From Bog-473 sp963725895 (GTDB lineage: Bacteria > Actinomycetota > Acidimicrobiia > Acidimicrobiales > RAAP-2): a stretch of 64,000 nt of DNA. The notes beneath the pieces were generated by a model. It was not told where the DNA came from and searched no databases. It saw only the letters and a program-made list of their open reading frames with translations. Below are positions 46,388-54,950 of this stretch, piece after piece (within the stretch, counting starts at the first letter, position 1; each line of letters starts with the position of its first letter). Location: assembly GCA_963725895.1 (NCBI GenBank), contig CAVSAJ010000003.1:930001-994000 (forward strand), in the 5' to 3' direction. Both the position numbers and the translations under genes were made by a program.

Positions 46388-47717
46388 TTGAAGTCGGCCT
46401 TCGGGGTGGGCGACACCGCCATTGCGGTGCTGTTCTCCCCCTTCATCCTCGTCAACGGCATCGCCACGCTGCCCTCGGGCTACCTGGCCGACCGCTGGAA
46501 CCGCACCAGGGCCATGGCCGTCACGATCGTGGCCTGGTCGGTGATCAGTGCGGTGGGTGCCTTGTCGCCACGTCGGCCTTCGTGTTGCTGGTCGTCATCC
46601 GGGGCTCGCTCGGCTTCGGACAGGCCATCACCGACCCGTCGGGCCGCAGCGTCATCGCGGACTTCTACGGGATCGAGCGGCGGGGGAGAGCCTTCTCCAT
46701 CCAGCAGTGCCTCAATTACACGTGGGCCTCGGGGCCGGCCTGATCATCGGTGGCGCCTTGGGCCCGTTGTTCGGTGGCCAGGGCTGGCGAGTGGCCTTCT
46801 TCGTCTCGATCATCCCGGGGCTCGCGATCGCGCTCATGTGCTGGCGGCTGCCCGAGCCGCGCCGTGGCACGGCCGACCGCGCCCATGTCACCAAGAGCGA
46901 CGAGATGGGGGTCTCAGACGACGAGCTGGGTCCTCTGTTCCTACACGGCGTGCGCCAATTGCTCCGCGACATGGGCTCCGGCTTACGCCGCGACATGGGC
47001 GTCATAATGAACATCCCGACGTTGCGTTACGCCCTCGTGGGTGTCTCCACCGTCGGCTTCGTCGTCACCGCGGTGGGGACGTGGATGCCGAGCTTCTACC
47101 AGAACCAGCCGGGTCTCTCGCAGGGCAAGGCGACCGCGGTGTTCGGCCTGCTGCTCGTGGCCGGCGGCATCCCCGGCACGGTCTGGGGCGGCTGGGTGGC
47201 CGATCGCTGGGTCCATCGTCTGGTGGGGGCGAGAGTGGTCATCCCGGCTGTCTGCATGATCATCAGTGCGTCGCTCTTCGTGCTGTCGGTCACCCGCATT
47301 CCGCACGGACTCGTGTTCCTGCTGCAGCTGGTCGGTTTGGTCGCAGCGACTGCGTCGGTCCCAGCCTTGCGGGCCGGGCTCTCGGACGCGTCACCGGCCC
47401 AGGTGCGCGGTGCAGGCTTCGCGGCCTTCAACCTGGCATCGGTCGTGTTCGGTGCCGCCGCAGCACCTCTGGTGACTGCCGCGGTCGCGGGCGCGTTTGA
47501 CGAGGACTATCCCACCGCCTTCCTCATCGTCATGCTGATCGCATTCCTCGGCGCGGCATGCCTGCTGCTGGCGCGTTCTCATATTGAGAAGGACTCGGCC
47601 AGGGTGTTCGAGGCCGTGGTCATTTCCATGGCCACCAATCAGGCCGAGGAAGCGGCGTACGCGGCGGCGGGTCAGGTCGACGAGGACGAGCCGGGTGGTG
47701 ACGATGGTGAGACGTAG
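46388..47717 (+). CDS. Major facilitator superfamily transporter, lacking first helix, frame broken
   Basis: The protein reads QLKSAFGVGDTAIAVLFSPF, then LPSGYLADRWNRTRAMAV (the loop 2-3 GxLADR motif), with frame changes near 46560 (into SAFVLLVVIRGSLGFGQAIT) and 46722 (into VGLGAGLIIGGALGPLFGGQ). It runs to the tail QVDEDEPGGDDGET. Normal MFS proteins have about 45 residues and one helix before this point; none can be found before 46388, where the aldehyde dehydrogenase gene ends at 46355. So the 5' end is missing, either through deletion or misassembly. The family is similar to spinster-like or hexuronate-type porters. The 3' end overlaps the CHAP gene by 46 bases. Confidence 0.8.
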
Positions 47718-48373
47718 CCCGACAGGGGCGCGCCTTTGCCCTTCACGTCGGCGAAGGCCTGATTCGTGCCAACTTCGACGACGCTGTAACCCGTGTGGTC
47801 GCCGTCCCCGTTGACGACGTCTGGCGCGGCGTCATTGCCGGTGGCCGCCGTGACGACCGCGACGTGGACCGCGGTGACCGCACTGGTGTTGAGGCCGTAG
47901 ACCGCGACGTCGCCGGGCTGAGGCGTGTAGCCGGACTGCAGGGGGTGCCACGTCCCGTGGTCCACGCCCCACACGTAGAAGCTCGCCGAATCGCCGTTCA
48001 AGTACCCGGGCGCGAGCTGGTATTCGACCTGGGCGCCGGCCTGTTTCCACACCCAGGCCGCGAAGTCCGCGCACCACTCTTCGTCCAGGTTGCCGTTGCC
48101 GCCGCAGTCGTCGACGCCGGCGTACCAGTACGCGCTGAACTTGTTGCAGTACGTGTCGGCGGGGTCGGTGGTGTAGCCCACCTGGCTCTCCGCAATGGAC
48201 ACGATGCGGGCTCGTAGCGGGCTCAGCGCTGGGTCGTCGTGCAGGCGGTCGACGACGACGGCCACGCCAGCCGCGAGGGCAAGGACCAGGAGAAACGCGA
48301 CAGCACGTCGGCGGCGGGCGGGGGCGCGCCGAGGGGGCGCAAGCGTGGTGGTCAGGGGTCGGGGAGGGCTCAG
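47672..48373 (-). CDS. CHAP-domain cell-wall amidase/endopeptidase
   Basis: An N-terminal basic region (RRAPARRRRAVAF) and one helix (LLVLALAAGVAVVVDRL) lead to an extracytoplasmic CHAP domain. The catalytic cysteine lies in LDEEWCADFAAWVWKQAG and the histidine in TAVHVAVVTAATG, separated by VWGVDHGTWHPLQSGY and QPGDVAVYGL. CHAP enzymes cleave peptide bonds in peptidoglycan. The start is not settled: the frame has only a CTG near 48371, and a GTG at 48419 lies in another frame, so an indel near 48370 is possible. It is divergent from the acyltransferase at 48497. Confidence 0.8.
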   Translation of the reverse strand: MSPPRPLTTTLAPPRRAPARRRRAVAFLLVLALAAGVAVVVDRLHDDPALSPLRARIVSIAESQVGYTTDPADTYCNKFSAYWYAGVDDCGGNGNLDEEWCADFAAWVWKQAGAQVEYQLAPGYLNGDSASFYVWGVDHGTWHPLQSGYTPQPGDVAVYGLNTSAVTAVHVAVVTAATGNDAAPDVVNGDGDHTGYSVVEVGTNQAFADVKGKGAPLSGYVSPSSPPGSSSST

Positions 48374-48496
48374 GACGCCCGAGGGTAGCGAGTGGTTCGC
48401 GCCCTGGGGCCGCGGGCACCGTCTGCGAGAATGGCTGACCTCCGGGGCGCGCAACTCGCGCCGCCTCGGGTGAGCCGACCAGGAGGCACGAGGCCG

Positions 48497-50575
48497 ATGC
48501 AGGACGACGAGAGCGCGATCTCGCACACTCGTCTCGCGTATCTCCCGGCGCTCGACGGGGTCCGCGCCTTTGCCGTCGTGGCGGTGATGATGTTCCATGG
48601 CGGGATCCCGCACATGGAAGGCGGCTTCATGGGAGTCGACGCCTTCTTCGTCCTCTCGGGATTCTTGATCACCTCGCTGCTCATCGGCGAGTGGCGCCAG
48701 TCGCTCACGATCAAGCTCCGCGCGTTCTGGGCCCGCCGCGCTCGCCGGCTGCTGCCGGCGCTCCTCTTGATGATGGTCTTCGTGGCCTTCTTCGCCGCGG
48801 TCATCGTGCCCAAGGGCACCTACGGAGGGTTGCGCCTGGACGCCCTCTCGACGCTCCTCTACGTGAGCAATTGGCACTTCATCTTGGTTGACACCAATTA
48901 CTTCAACCAGACCGCGCAGTCCTCGCCGCTCCTACACACCTGGTCGCTGGCGGTAGAAGAGCAGTTCTACGTGATCTGGCCGCTGGTGGTCCTCGGCGTG
49001 CTGCGTCTCACGCGCGATCTGCGGGCCCTCTTCGTCTTGTGCTGCGCGGCGGCGGTCGGCACCGCGGTGTGGATGCACCTGGTCTACGACGGCGGGTTGA
49101 ACACGAACCGGGCCTACCTGGGTACGGACACCCGCTCGCAGTGCCTGTTCATCGGGTGCGCGCTCGCCGTGGGCCTCGTCCTGTTGGCGCAGCGCAGCCA
49201 CGAGCAGGGCCGGCTCGCCAAAGGTGAACTCTGGCGGCCGACTGGACAAGTGGGGCAGGCCCTCTGTGGCGTGGCGGGCATCGTGGGCGCGGCGGCGGCC
49301 GTCACCATCTGGGTGTTGACGACGACGCTCTCGTCTTTCCCCTACTCGGGCGGGTTCTTCCTCATCGGTTTGTCAGTCGGCGCGGTGATCCTCGCGGCGG
49401 TCGCGGCGCCTCGCAGCATCGTGCCCCGCGTGCTGTCGCTCAGCCCGATCCGCTATGTCGGCCGAATCTCCTACGGCCTCTATATCTGGCACTGGCCCAT
49501 CTTCCTCTGGCTCGATCACGAGCGGACGGGGCTGGAGGGCTACGAGCTCTTCGCGGTGCGCGTCCTCGTCACCTTCGGGGTATCCGTCGCTTCTTTCCAC
49601 CTCGTCGAGCGCCCGATCCGGATGGGTACCTTCGTGAGCCAGTGGCGGGCCTGGCTGGTCGTGCCGGCCGGCGTCGGCGCTGTGCTGGTCGCCGTGTTCG
49701 CTGCGACGACCGGGCTGCCGGCGGGTGCGGGCACGGCGGCTCCGCCGCCTCCGCCAACCACGGGGACCACCGGCGTGACCACGCCTACCTCGATCCCGAG
49801 CGCGTCGGGACCGCCCGTGCGAGTGTTGCTCGTCGGAGACTCGATTGCCGAGACTCTCGGCGAGGGTCTCGGCCTCGACTCGGTCGAGACCAAGTACGAC
49901 TACACCCTCTACGACCGCGCCATCCTCGGCTGCGGCGTGGCGGACGGGACGCAAGTCATCGACAGGGGTCAGGCGGAGACCATCGTGCCGGCCTGTGGCG
50001 GGCCACCTTCGCCGGGCGACCCTCCAAATGAAGTCACCCCATGGCCGACGCAGTGGAGCAACGAAATCGCGCAGCTCCATCCCAACGTGGTGGTCGAGGG
50101 GGCCGGCCGCTGGGAAGTGGTCGACCGCCTGTACCAGGGAAAGTGGGAGAACATCCTTCAGCCGCAGTTCGCCGGCTACATCAAGTCGCAGCTCGAAAAG
50201 GCGGCCGGAATTGCGAACGCCGCCGGGGTCCCCATGGTGTTCCTCACGGCGCCGTGCACCGACGAGGGCGAGCAGCCCGACGGCGCCCCGTGGCCGGAAG
50301 ACAACTCGGCCCGGCGGAAGGCCTACAACAAGCTCCTCGAAGAGGTTGCAGCCGAGCACCCCCAGACCGTGTCCGTGGCCGACCTCGACAAGGCGGCTTG
50401 TCCTCGTGGAGTCTTTGCCGCGACGATCGATGGCATTCCCGTGCGGACGTCCGATGGTGTGCACTTCACGTGGCAGGGAGGGCAGTTCGTGGCGTCGTCC
50501 ATCATGCCGCCCATCGTCGCGGCCGGGCGCGCGCAGATGGCCGGACAGGATGCCGCGGCCTTACCCCGCGGGTGA
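48497..50575 (+). CDS. Acyltransferase 3 family protein fused to SGNH domain (OafA-like)
   Basis: AGGAGG at 48481 precedes the ATG at 48497. Residues 1-~400 are a ten-helix AT3 domain: RLAYLPALDGVRAFAVVAVM with the LDGxR motif, MGVDAFFVLSGFLITSLLI, FWARRARRLLPALLL, LLHTWSLAVEEQFYVIWPL and SPIRYVGRISYGLYIWHWP. A Pro/Thr-rich linker (about 415-435) leads to an SGNH hydrolase-like domain starting VRVLLVGDSIAE near 440, with the Asp-His end SDGVHFTWQGG near 653. Such proteins acetylate cell-surface polysaccharide or peptidoglycan outside the membrane. The C-terminus overlaps the convergent lipoprotein gene by 15 bases. Confidence 0.92.
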   Translation: MQDDESAISHTRLAYLPALDGVRAFAVVAVMMFHGGIPHMEGGFMGVDAFFVLSGFLITSLLIGEWRQSLTIKLRAFWARRARRLLPALLLMMVFVAFFAAVIVPKGTYGGLRLDALSTLLYVSNWHFILVDTNYFNQTAQSSPLLHTWSLAVEEQFYVIWPLVVLGVLRLTRDLRALFVLCCAAAVGTAVWMHLVYDGGLNTNRAYLGTDTRSQCLFIGCALAVGLVLLAQRSHEQGRLAKGELWRPTGQVGQALCGVAGIVGAAAAVTIWVLTTTLSSFPYSGGFFLIGLSVGAVILAAVAAPRSIVPRVLSLSPIRYVGRISYGLYIWHWPIFLWLDHERTGLEGYELFAVRVLVTFGVSVASFHLVERPIRMGTFVSQWRAWLVVPAGVGAVLVAVFAATTGLPAGAGTAAPPPPPTTGTTGVTTPTSIPSASGPPVRVLLVGDSIAETLGEGLGLDSVETKYDYTLYDRAILGCGVADGTQVIDRGQAETIVPACGGPPSPGDPPNEVTPWPTQWSNEIAQLHPNVVVEGAGRWEVVDRLYQGKWENILQPQFAGYIKSQLEKAAGIANAAGVPMVFLTAPCTDEGEQPDGAPWPEDNSARRKAYNKLLEEVAAEHPQTVSVADLDKAACPRGVFAATIDGIPVRTSDGVHFTWQGGQFVASSIMPPIVAAGRAQMAGQDAAALPRG

Positions 50576-51064
50576 CGCGGGCTCTGGGTTGACGTTCTGG
50601 GGGACCGAGGTGGCTGTGCCACTGGATGCACCCGAGTTTCCAGAGCTGCCCGAGTTGGAGGACCCGGGCGACTGCGGGTTGATGTTCGGGTTCGTGTCGG
50701 CGACGACGCATTGGGCGCGGAGTGCGGGGATCAGGTGTCCCTCGTCAACCGTGGCACTCTCGGAGATCGTGGTCATCAGCGAGTTCCACGAGCCGTCATC
50801 GGAGTTGGCCGCGGCGGCGAGGGGGAGCGCCGCGCGCAGCTCCTGGTCGGCTTCGTCCTGCAGATGGGCAGCGGTGGCAGGCGGTGTGCCGGCCTTGGCA
50901 GCGAGCAGGTAGTCGGAGACGGAGCGGTGTATATGTACGCAGGCCTGTTGGGCCAGCGACTGGCCGTCCGCGGATCCGCACGCGCTCAGGGCGACCGCGG
51001 CCGCCCCGACGAGGGCTGCGAGCCCGAGTGATCGGCGCGCACCGCGGTGGTGCCCGCCTGGCAC
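50561..51064 (-). CDS. Putative lipoprotein
   Basis: From the GTG at 51062-51064 the 167-residue protein has a lipoprotein signal peptide: a charged start, a hydrophobic core SLGLAALVGAAAVALSACGS and lipobox LSAC. The mature part is helical (HIHRSVSDYLLAAKAGTP, AHLQDEADQELRAALPLAA), with a second cysteine in RAQCVVADTNP, and ends in a Ser/Gly/Asn-rich tail. No family is recognised. It follows the conserved gene at 51066 after a 1-base gap, which suggests translational coupling. Confidence 0.75.
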   Translation of the reverse strand: MPGGHHRGARRSLGLAALVGAAAVALSACGSADGQSLAQQACVHIHRSVSDYLLAAKAGTPPATAAHLQDEADQELRAALPLAAAANSDDGSWNSLMTTISESATVDEGHLIPALRAQCVVADTNPNINPQSPGSSNSGSSGNSGASSGTATSVPQNVNPEPASPAG

Positions 51065-51065
51065 G

Positions 51066-51623
51066 TCAAGCCAGCCAGCGTTCGGCGGACTCGAGCAGGA
51101 AGCGGCTGACCGCCAGGGCCCGGTCGAAGACGTCGCACAGGAGTTCCTCGCCGCTGAGGACCCGGGACAGGGACACCGGGTAGCGGGCCACGATGCTCAG
51201 ACGGCGCTCGGATCCGTCGGTCGCGTTGGCGAACGAGTCGATCGCCGAGACCTCGAGCGGGAGCTCGATCCCGCCCACGCCGGCAAGGTCGATGGCCAGC
51301 CGAAGGAGATCAGGGCTGCTCGGGAGGGGCGGGAGCGCCCAGGTGAAGGTCAGTGGGAAGTGGAACTCGTCGGGTGGCTCTTCGTCCTCGGCGAGCAGCA
51401 CGACGGCATCCTCGAAGGAGAGGAGCACGCGGGGATCCACGTCCAGAGCGAGGTGGAGATCGAGCGGGCCGCCGCATCCCTCCTCGGGGTGGAGATCCAC
51501 CTCCCAGACCTGTCGCAAGGAATAGGTCTCGACGAAGTGCCGCTCGTCGTGCACGTGGAACCCGTGGTCGACGGAGTGGTCTTTCAGGTCGGCGACGTAA
51601 CCCGCGACGTCAATGGCAGCCAC
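51066..51623 (-). CDS. Conserved hypothetical protein
   Basis: The intact 185-residue acidic protein begins MAAIDVAGYVADLKDHSVDHGFHVHDERHF and has alternating strands (VWEVDLHPEEGCGGP, LHLALDVDPRVLL) with a C-terminal helical end (LSGEELLCDVFDRALAVSRFLLESAERWL). No signal peptide or known domain is seen. The short spacing to the lipoprotein gene downstream suggests a two-gene unit. The upstream gap of 84 bases to the divergent phosphatase-like gene would hold both promoters. Confidence 0.7.
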   Translation of the reverse strand: MAAIDVAGYVADLKDHSVDHGFHVHDERHFVETYSLRQVWEVDLHPEEGCGGPLDLHLALDVDPRVLLSFEDAVVLLAEDEEPPDEFHFPLTFTWALPPLPSSPDLLRLAIDLAGVGGIELPLEVSAIDSFANATDGSERRLSIVARYPVSLSRVLSGEELLCDVFDRALAVSRFLLESAERWLA

Positions 51624-51707
51624 AACGACAGGAGCCTACCGGGACGCAGCGCGTGCCCGTATGGCTCCTCAGGTCCCAACGGCGAGCCCAGGTAGGGTTC
51701 GTCACCC

Positions 51708-52448
51708 GTGGACGACGTTCGCCTACTGGAGGTGCTCGACGACGCCGCCAGCGCCGTCAAGGCAGCGCTCGACGCGCTGGAGGAGTGGGGCCTCACGGGA
51801 GAGAAGCCAGGCCAATACCACCTCGACCTGGCGGCCGATGCGGCGGCGCTCCCCGTGCTGCACGGAGCCGGGCTGGCCGTCCTCTCCGAGGAGTCGGGGG
51901 TCAGCGGAGACGGGACGTCGGGTCTGCTTGCGGTGATCGACCCCGTCGACGGCTCAACGAACGCCGACAGGCGCGTCCCCTTCTACTCGACCAGCATCTG
52001 CGTGCTCGACGCCGAGGGGCCGCGCGTCGGCTTGGTCCGCAATCACGCCAACGGCGATCGCTTTGTCGCGGTGCGAGGCGGCGGCGCCGACAAGGACGGT
52101 CAGGAGATCCGCCCCTCGGGTTGCCAGGACCTCGCCAGCGCGATCGTGGGGATCTCGGGATTTCCGGGAAGTTACCCAGGCTGGGCCCAGTTCCGCGCGT
52201 TGGGTGCCGCATCGCTGGAGTTGTGCGCGGTGGCCGAAGGCGTGCTGGACGCGTACACCGTGGCGGGCCGCAGCACGCTGTACGGATGGGACTACCTGGC
52301 CGGATTGTTGGTCTGCCGCGAGGCCGGCGCTGCCGAAACCGAGCGCGACGGGCGCGAGCTCGTGGTGCGGGACGCATCGAGCAGGCGGCCGATCGTGGCG
52401 GCGACCGGTGCATTGGCTGCACAGCTGAGGGGTGACATGGCGCTATGA
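51708..52448 (+). CDS. Inositol-monophosphatase family protein
   Basis: The GTG start gives VDDVRLLEVLDDAASAVKAA. Metal-binding residues of the family are visible: the Glu-Glu of VLSEESGVSGDG near 64 and the DPVDGSTNADRRVPFYSTSI block near 78-97. The C-terminal WDYLAGLLVCREAGA carries the last aspartate. The 246-residue enzyme should dephosphorylate a sugar or inositol phosphate, 3'-phosphoadenosine phosphate or fructose 1,6-bisphosphate with Mg2+; the exact substrate is open. Its stop overlaps the start of the SCO6745-like gene (ATGA). Confidence 0.87.
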   Translation: MDDVRLLEVLDDAASAVKAALDALEEWGLTGEKPGQYHLDLAADAAALPVLHGAGLAVLSEESGVSGDGTSGLLAVIDPVDGSTNADRRVPFYSTSICVLDAEGPRVGLVRNHANGDRFVAVRGGGADKDGQEIRPSGCQDLASAIVGISGFPGSYPGWAQFRALGAASLELCAVAEGVLDAYTVAGRSTLYGWDYLAGLLVCREAGAAETERDGRELVVRDASSRRPIVAATGALAAQLRGDMAL

Positions 52449-53287
52449 GCAGCGGGGGCGCACTGCGGGCACGAAAGACCTGGCGAACCCTCGAGCCGCT
52501 GCACGGCATGGTGTACTTCGTCCCAGAGTCGGCCGACGCGTTCGCCCGCCTCGGCCTCACCGGTCGCTCTGGGTACTTCGCGTCGCGGGCGGCGCCCATG
52601 GGCGCGGTGCAGGCGGACGTCGTCGTCTCGACCTTCTTCAACTTCAATCCCGAGCTCGTTCATGCCGCAATCCCGGCCGTGTGGGCTGCGGCGACGCCGG
52701 ACCAGTTGATCGAAGCGCGCTTTGCGGCAGTGGATGCTGCCTTCACGCGGCTGTTGGGCGACGTCGTCGTGCATTCCACCGAGATGGAGCGGGCAGCGCA
52801 CCTCGCACGGTTGGCGGCGGACGAGGCGGCGCGCCACGTGGAGGGACGGCCACTGGCCGCGGGACACGCAGAGGTGGCGTGGCCGTCGGAGCCGCACCTT
52901 GCGCTGTGGCACGCGCAGTCCATTCTCCGTGAGTACCGCGGCGACGGGCACGTCGCCTTCCTCGTGGTGCACGGCCTCTCCGGGATCGAGGCGCTCGTGA
53001 CCCACGCTGCCGCGGGCGACGTGCCCGCGCCTGTCCTGCAGGCGACCAGGGGTTGGCCCGACGACGCCTGGCGCGGTGCCGTCGACGCGCTCCGCGTGCG
53101 GGGATGGCTCGATCGGGGAGAGCCACTGCGCTTCACCGAGTGGGGCGCGGCACAGCGCCTGGCGATTGAGGACGGAACCGACGAGGCGGCAGCGGCGCCG
53201 TATGCGGTGCTGGGGGACGACGGGTGCGACGAGTTGCGTGCGCTGGTGCGCCCCTGGAGCAGGATCTTCGCCGAGCACCTGCGCTGA
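52445..53287 (+). CDS. SCO6745-family conserved protein
   Basis: The 280-residue protein begins with RKTWRTLEPLHGMVYFVPES, then YFASRAAPMGAVQADVVVST with FFNFNPELVHAAIP, the conserved core of the SCO6745-like family. A C-terminal region RGWPDDAWRGAVDALRVRGW with LRFTEWGAAQ resembles a winged helix. The function is unknown; it is widespread in actinobacteria. It is translationally coupled to the phosphatase-like gene before it and ends 70 bases before tRNA-Val. Confidence 0.8.
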   Translation: MSSGGALRARKTWRTLEPLHGMVYFVPESADAFARLGLTGRSGYFASRAAPMGAVQADVVVSTFFNFNPELVHAAIPAVWAAATPDQLIEARFAAVDAAFTRLLGDVVVHSTEMERAAHLARLAADEAARHVEGRPLAAGHAEVAWPSEPHLALWHAQSILREYRGDGHVAFLVVHGLSGIEALVTHAAAGDVPAPVLQATRGWPDDAWRGAVDALRVRGWLDRGEPLRFTEWGAAQRLAIEDGTDEAAAAPYAVLGDDGCDELRALVRPWSRIFAEHLR

Positions 53288-53329
53288 ACCGTCGGCGGAC
53301 GTAGGGCAGGGTCGGCGGCACAGGTAGGT

Positions 53330-53335
53330 CATAAT
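53330..53335 (+). promoter_or_regulatory. Candidate -10 element of tRNA-Val
   Basis: The hexamer CATAAT lies 22 bases before the tRNA start in otherwise GC-rich DNA, which fits a -10 box. No clear -35 element is seen at the matching distance. Confidence 0.35.
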
Positions 53336-53357
53336 TGGCGCGGCGCTGAAGCGCTTG

Positions 53358-53434
53358 GGGCGCTTAGCTCAGATGGTTAGAGCAGCTGGCTTACAACCAG
53401 CAGGTCGGGGGTTCGAGTCCCTCAGCGCCCACCA
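53358..53434 (+). tRNA. tRNA-Val(UAC), with encoded CCA
   Basis: The cloverleaf folds cleanly. The acceptor stem is GGGCGCT with AGCGCCC, the D arm begins GCTC, and the anticodon stem GCTGG/CCAGC has loop CTTACAA (anticodon TAC, reading GUA valine codons). The T arm GGGGGTTCGAGTCCCTC follows, then discriminator A and CCA in the DNA. It is the attachment site of the element that follows: the recombinase gene on the other strand ends inside this tRNA. Confidence 0.97.
53391..53434. other. Candidate attachment (att) site in 3' half of tRNA-Val
   Basis: The 44 bases from the anticodon loop to the CCA end are shared by the tRNA and the 3' end of the recombinase gene. Integration into a tRNA 3' half leaves such an overlap. 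The other attachment half would be a second copy of part of this sequence; I did not find it to the right in the window. Confidence 0.55.
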
Positions 53435-54950
53435 CATCGTCGTATTCGAACTTCGGCACAGAGAAGAGGAGATCGAAGGGCTCCTTGTAGGCCGCTTCGA
53501 CGACGTGGCCGTCGCGCACGTGACGTCGTCGAGCACGGCCGCGTTGAACAGCCTCCTGGTCCGGTCGCTTCCCCGCCGGTAGGCGGTGGCGCAGCGGGTG
53601 GAGAAACGCAGAGCGAGGTCCATCACCTCTTGCCAGTCGTCGAGGTTGGCGTCGAGGGTGGCTTGGCGGGACTCGATGGCACGTAGCTCGGCGCCGATGC
53701 GCTCTTGTTCGTGTCGGAGCATGGCCACGTCGATGGCGTTGGCGTAGTAGGCCTCCATGAGCTTGAAGCGCTCGGACTCGGCGTGCTCGTGGCGCTGTGC
53801 GAGCAGCTCGCGCTCGGCGGTGGTGTCCTCGTGGTGGGTGGCCACTTCGGTGGCGATCGCCTGGCGCAGGCCCTCGGCCCAGTCGGCTGGCACCTCGATG
53901 CGGCCGTAGAGGTCCTCGACCTCGGCTTCGAGCTGGTCGGCGGCGACGTAGCGCTCCTGACAGCCGGTGCCGTTGCGGCGGTCCTTCTGGCCGAGGCAGT
54001 AGAAGTAGGTGTAGGTGCCCTTCGAGCGCTGGATCGAGAGCCGCCTCCCGCACACCCCGCAGACGAGCACGCCTTTGAGGTAGTGGTGGTGCCGGCGCTC
54101 GCGCGTGCCGCGCATGGCCCGGGCGGCCAGCAGCTCTTGGACCTTGTCGAAGGTGGCTCGATCGACGAGCGGCTCGTGGCCGCCCTCGTACTCGATCCCG
54201 TCCCATTCCACGATCCCGACGTAGGCCCGATGCGCGAGAAGGCGGGCCAGCCCGGAAACGGTGACCGCCTTGGCCGCGTAGTGGCCGCTGCGGCCCCGGT
54301 TGCGAAGGCCGCGGTCGGCCATCTCGTGGGCCAGGCGCTCGACGGTCCACTCCCCGGTGGCGTACAGCTCGAAGGCAGCTTTGACGAGCGGGGCGCGTTC
54401 GGGGTCGGGGACGATGTGGGCCACCTGGCGCCCACCGATCGGTTCGCGGACGTTGAGGTAGCCGAGGGGTGCCTTGTGGGGGTAGCCGCCGAGCTTGGCC
54501 TTCTGGCCCATGCCCTTGCGAACCTCGCTCGCCAGGTTGGCCGAGTAGAACTCGGCCATCAGGGCGTGGATGCCTTCGACCAGACGGCCCGAGGCGGTCT
54601 CGTCCAGGTTCTCGGTCACCGACACGAGGGTGACCCCGCGGCGGCGCAGCAGCGCGCGGATGGCGATGTGGTCCTCCATGTTGCGGGCCAGCCGATCGAC
54701 CTTGTGGACGATGACGGCCTCGACGTCGCTCTCCTCGCCGATCCGGGCCAGCATGGCGCGCAGCTGTGGCCGGTCGGCCGTCCGGGCCGACTCGCCCTTG
54801 TCCACGTACTCGTCCACCAGCTCCCAGCCCTCGTCGCGGATGCGGCGCACGCACGCCTCGCGCTGGGCGGCGATCGAGAACCCCTCTTCGGTCAGGTCCT
54901 TCTCGGCCTGTTCCTTGGTCGAGACCCGTAGGTAGATCACGCAACGCATC
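53391..54950 (-). CDS. Large serine recombinase (integrase), frame broken near 3' end
   Basis: A perfect ribosome site (AAAGGAGGTGG) precedes the ATG at 54948-54950. The resolvase domain has MRCVIYLRVSTKEQAEKDL with catalytic Ser10, VIVHKVDRLARNMEDH and the GRLVEGIHALMAEFYSANLA helix. A recombinase domain follows (GYPHKAPLGYLNVREP), then a zinc ribbon VCGVCGRRLS with YCLGQKDRRNGTGC and a coiled coil (about 400-460). The frame changes near 53520, after FNAAVLDD, into VRDGHVVEAAYKEPFDLLF, ending VVGAEGLEPPTCWL with the stop TAA at 53391, inside tRNA-Val. About 519 residues. It inserts or excises the element at this tRNA. The tail is encoded by the tRNA complement. Confidence 0.9.
   Translation of the reverse strand, partial: DALRDLPTGLDQGTGREGPDRRGVLDRRPARGVRAPHPRRGLGAGGRVRGQGRVGPDGRPATAARHAGPDRRGERRRGRHRPQGRSAGPQHGGPHRHPRAAAPPRGHPRVGDREPGRDRLGPSGRRHPRPDGRVLLGQPGERGSQGHGPEGQARRLPPQGTPRLPQRPRTDRWAPGGPHRPRPRTRPARQSCLRAVRHRGVDRRAPGPRDGRPRPSQPGPQRPLRGQGGHRFRAGPPSRASGLRRDRGMGRDRVRGRPRAARRSSHLRQGPRAAGRPGHARHARAPAPPLPQRRARLRGVREAALDPALEGHLHLLLLPRPEGPPQRHRLSGALRRRRPARSRGRGPLRPHRGASRLGRGPAPGDRHRSGHPPRGHHRRARAARTAPRARRVRALQAHGGLLRQRHRRGHAPTRTRAHRRRATCHRVPPSHPRRQPRRLARGDGPRSAFLHPLRHRLPAGKRPDQEAVQRGRARRRHVRDGHVVEAAYKEPFDLLFSVPKFEYDDVVGAEGLEPPTCWL

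Noticed and set aside
53369..53460. Recombinase tail reading ...ALRDSNPRPAGCKPAALT
   Set aside because: This tail is another frame of the tRNA complement. The natural recombinase ending (FDLLF... to TCWL) lies in the neighbouring frame and stops at 53391.
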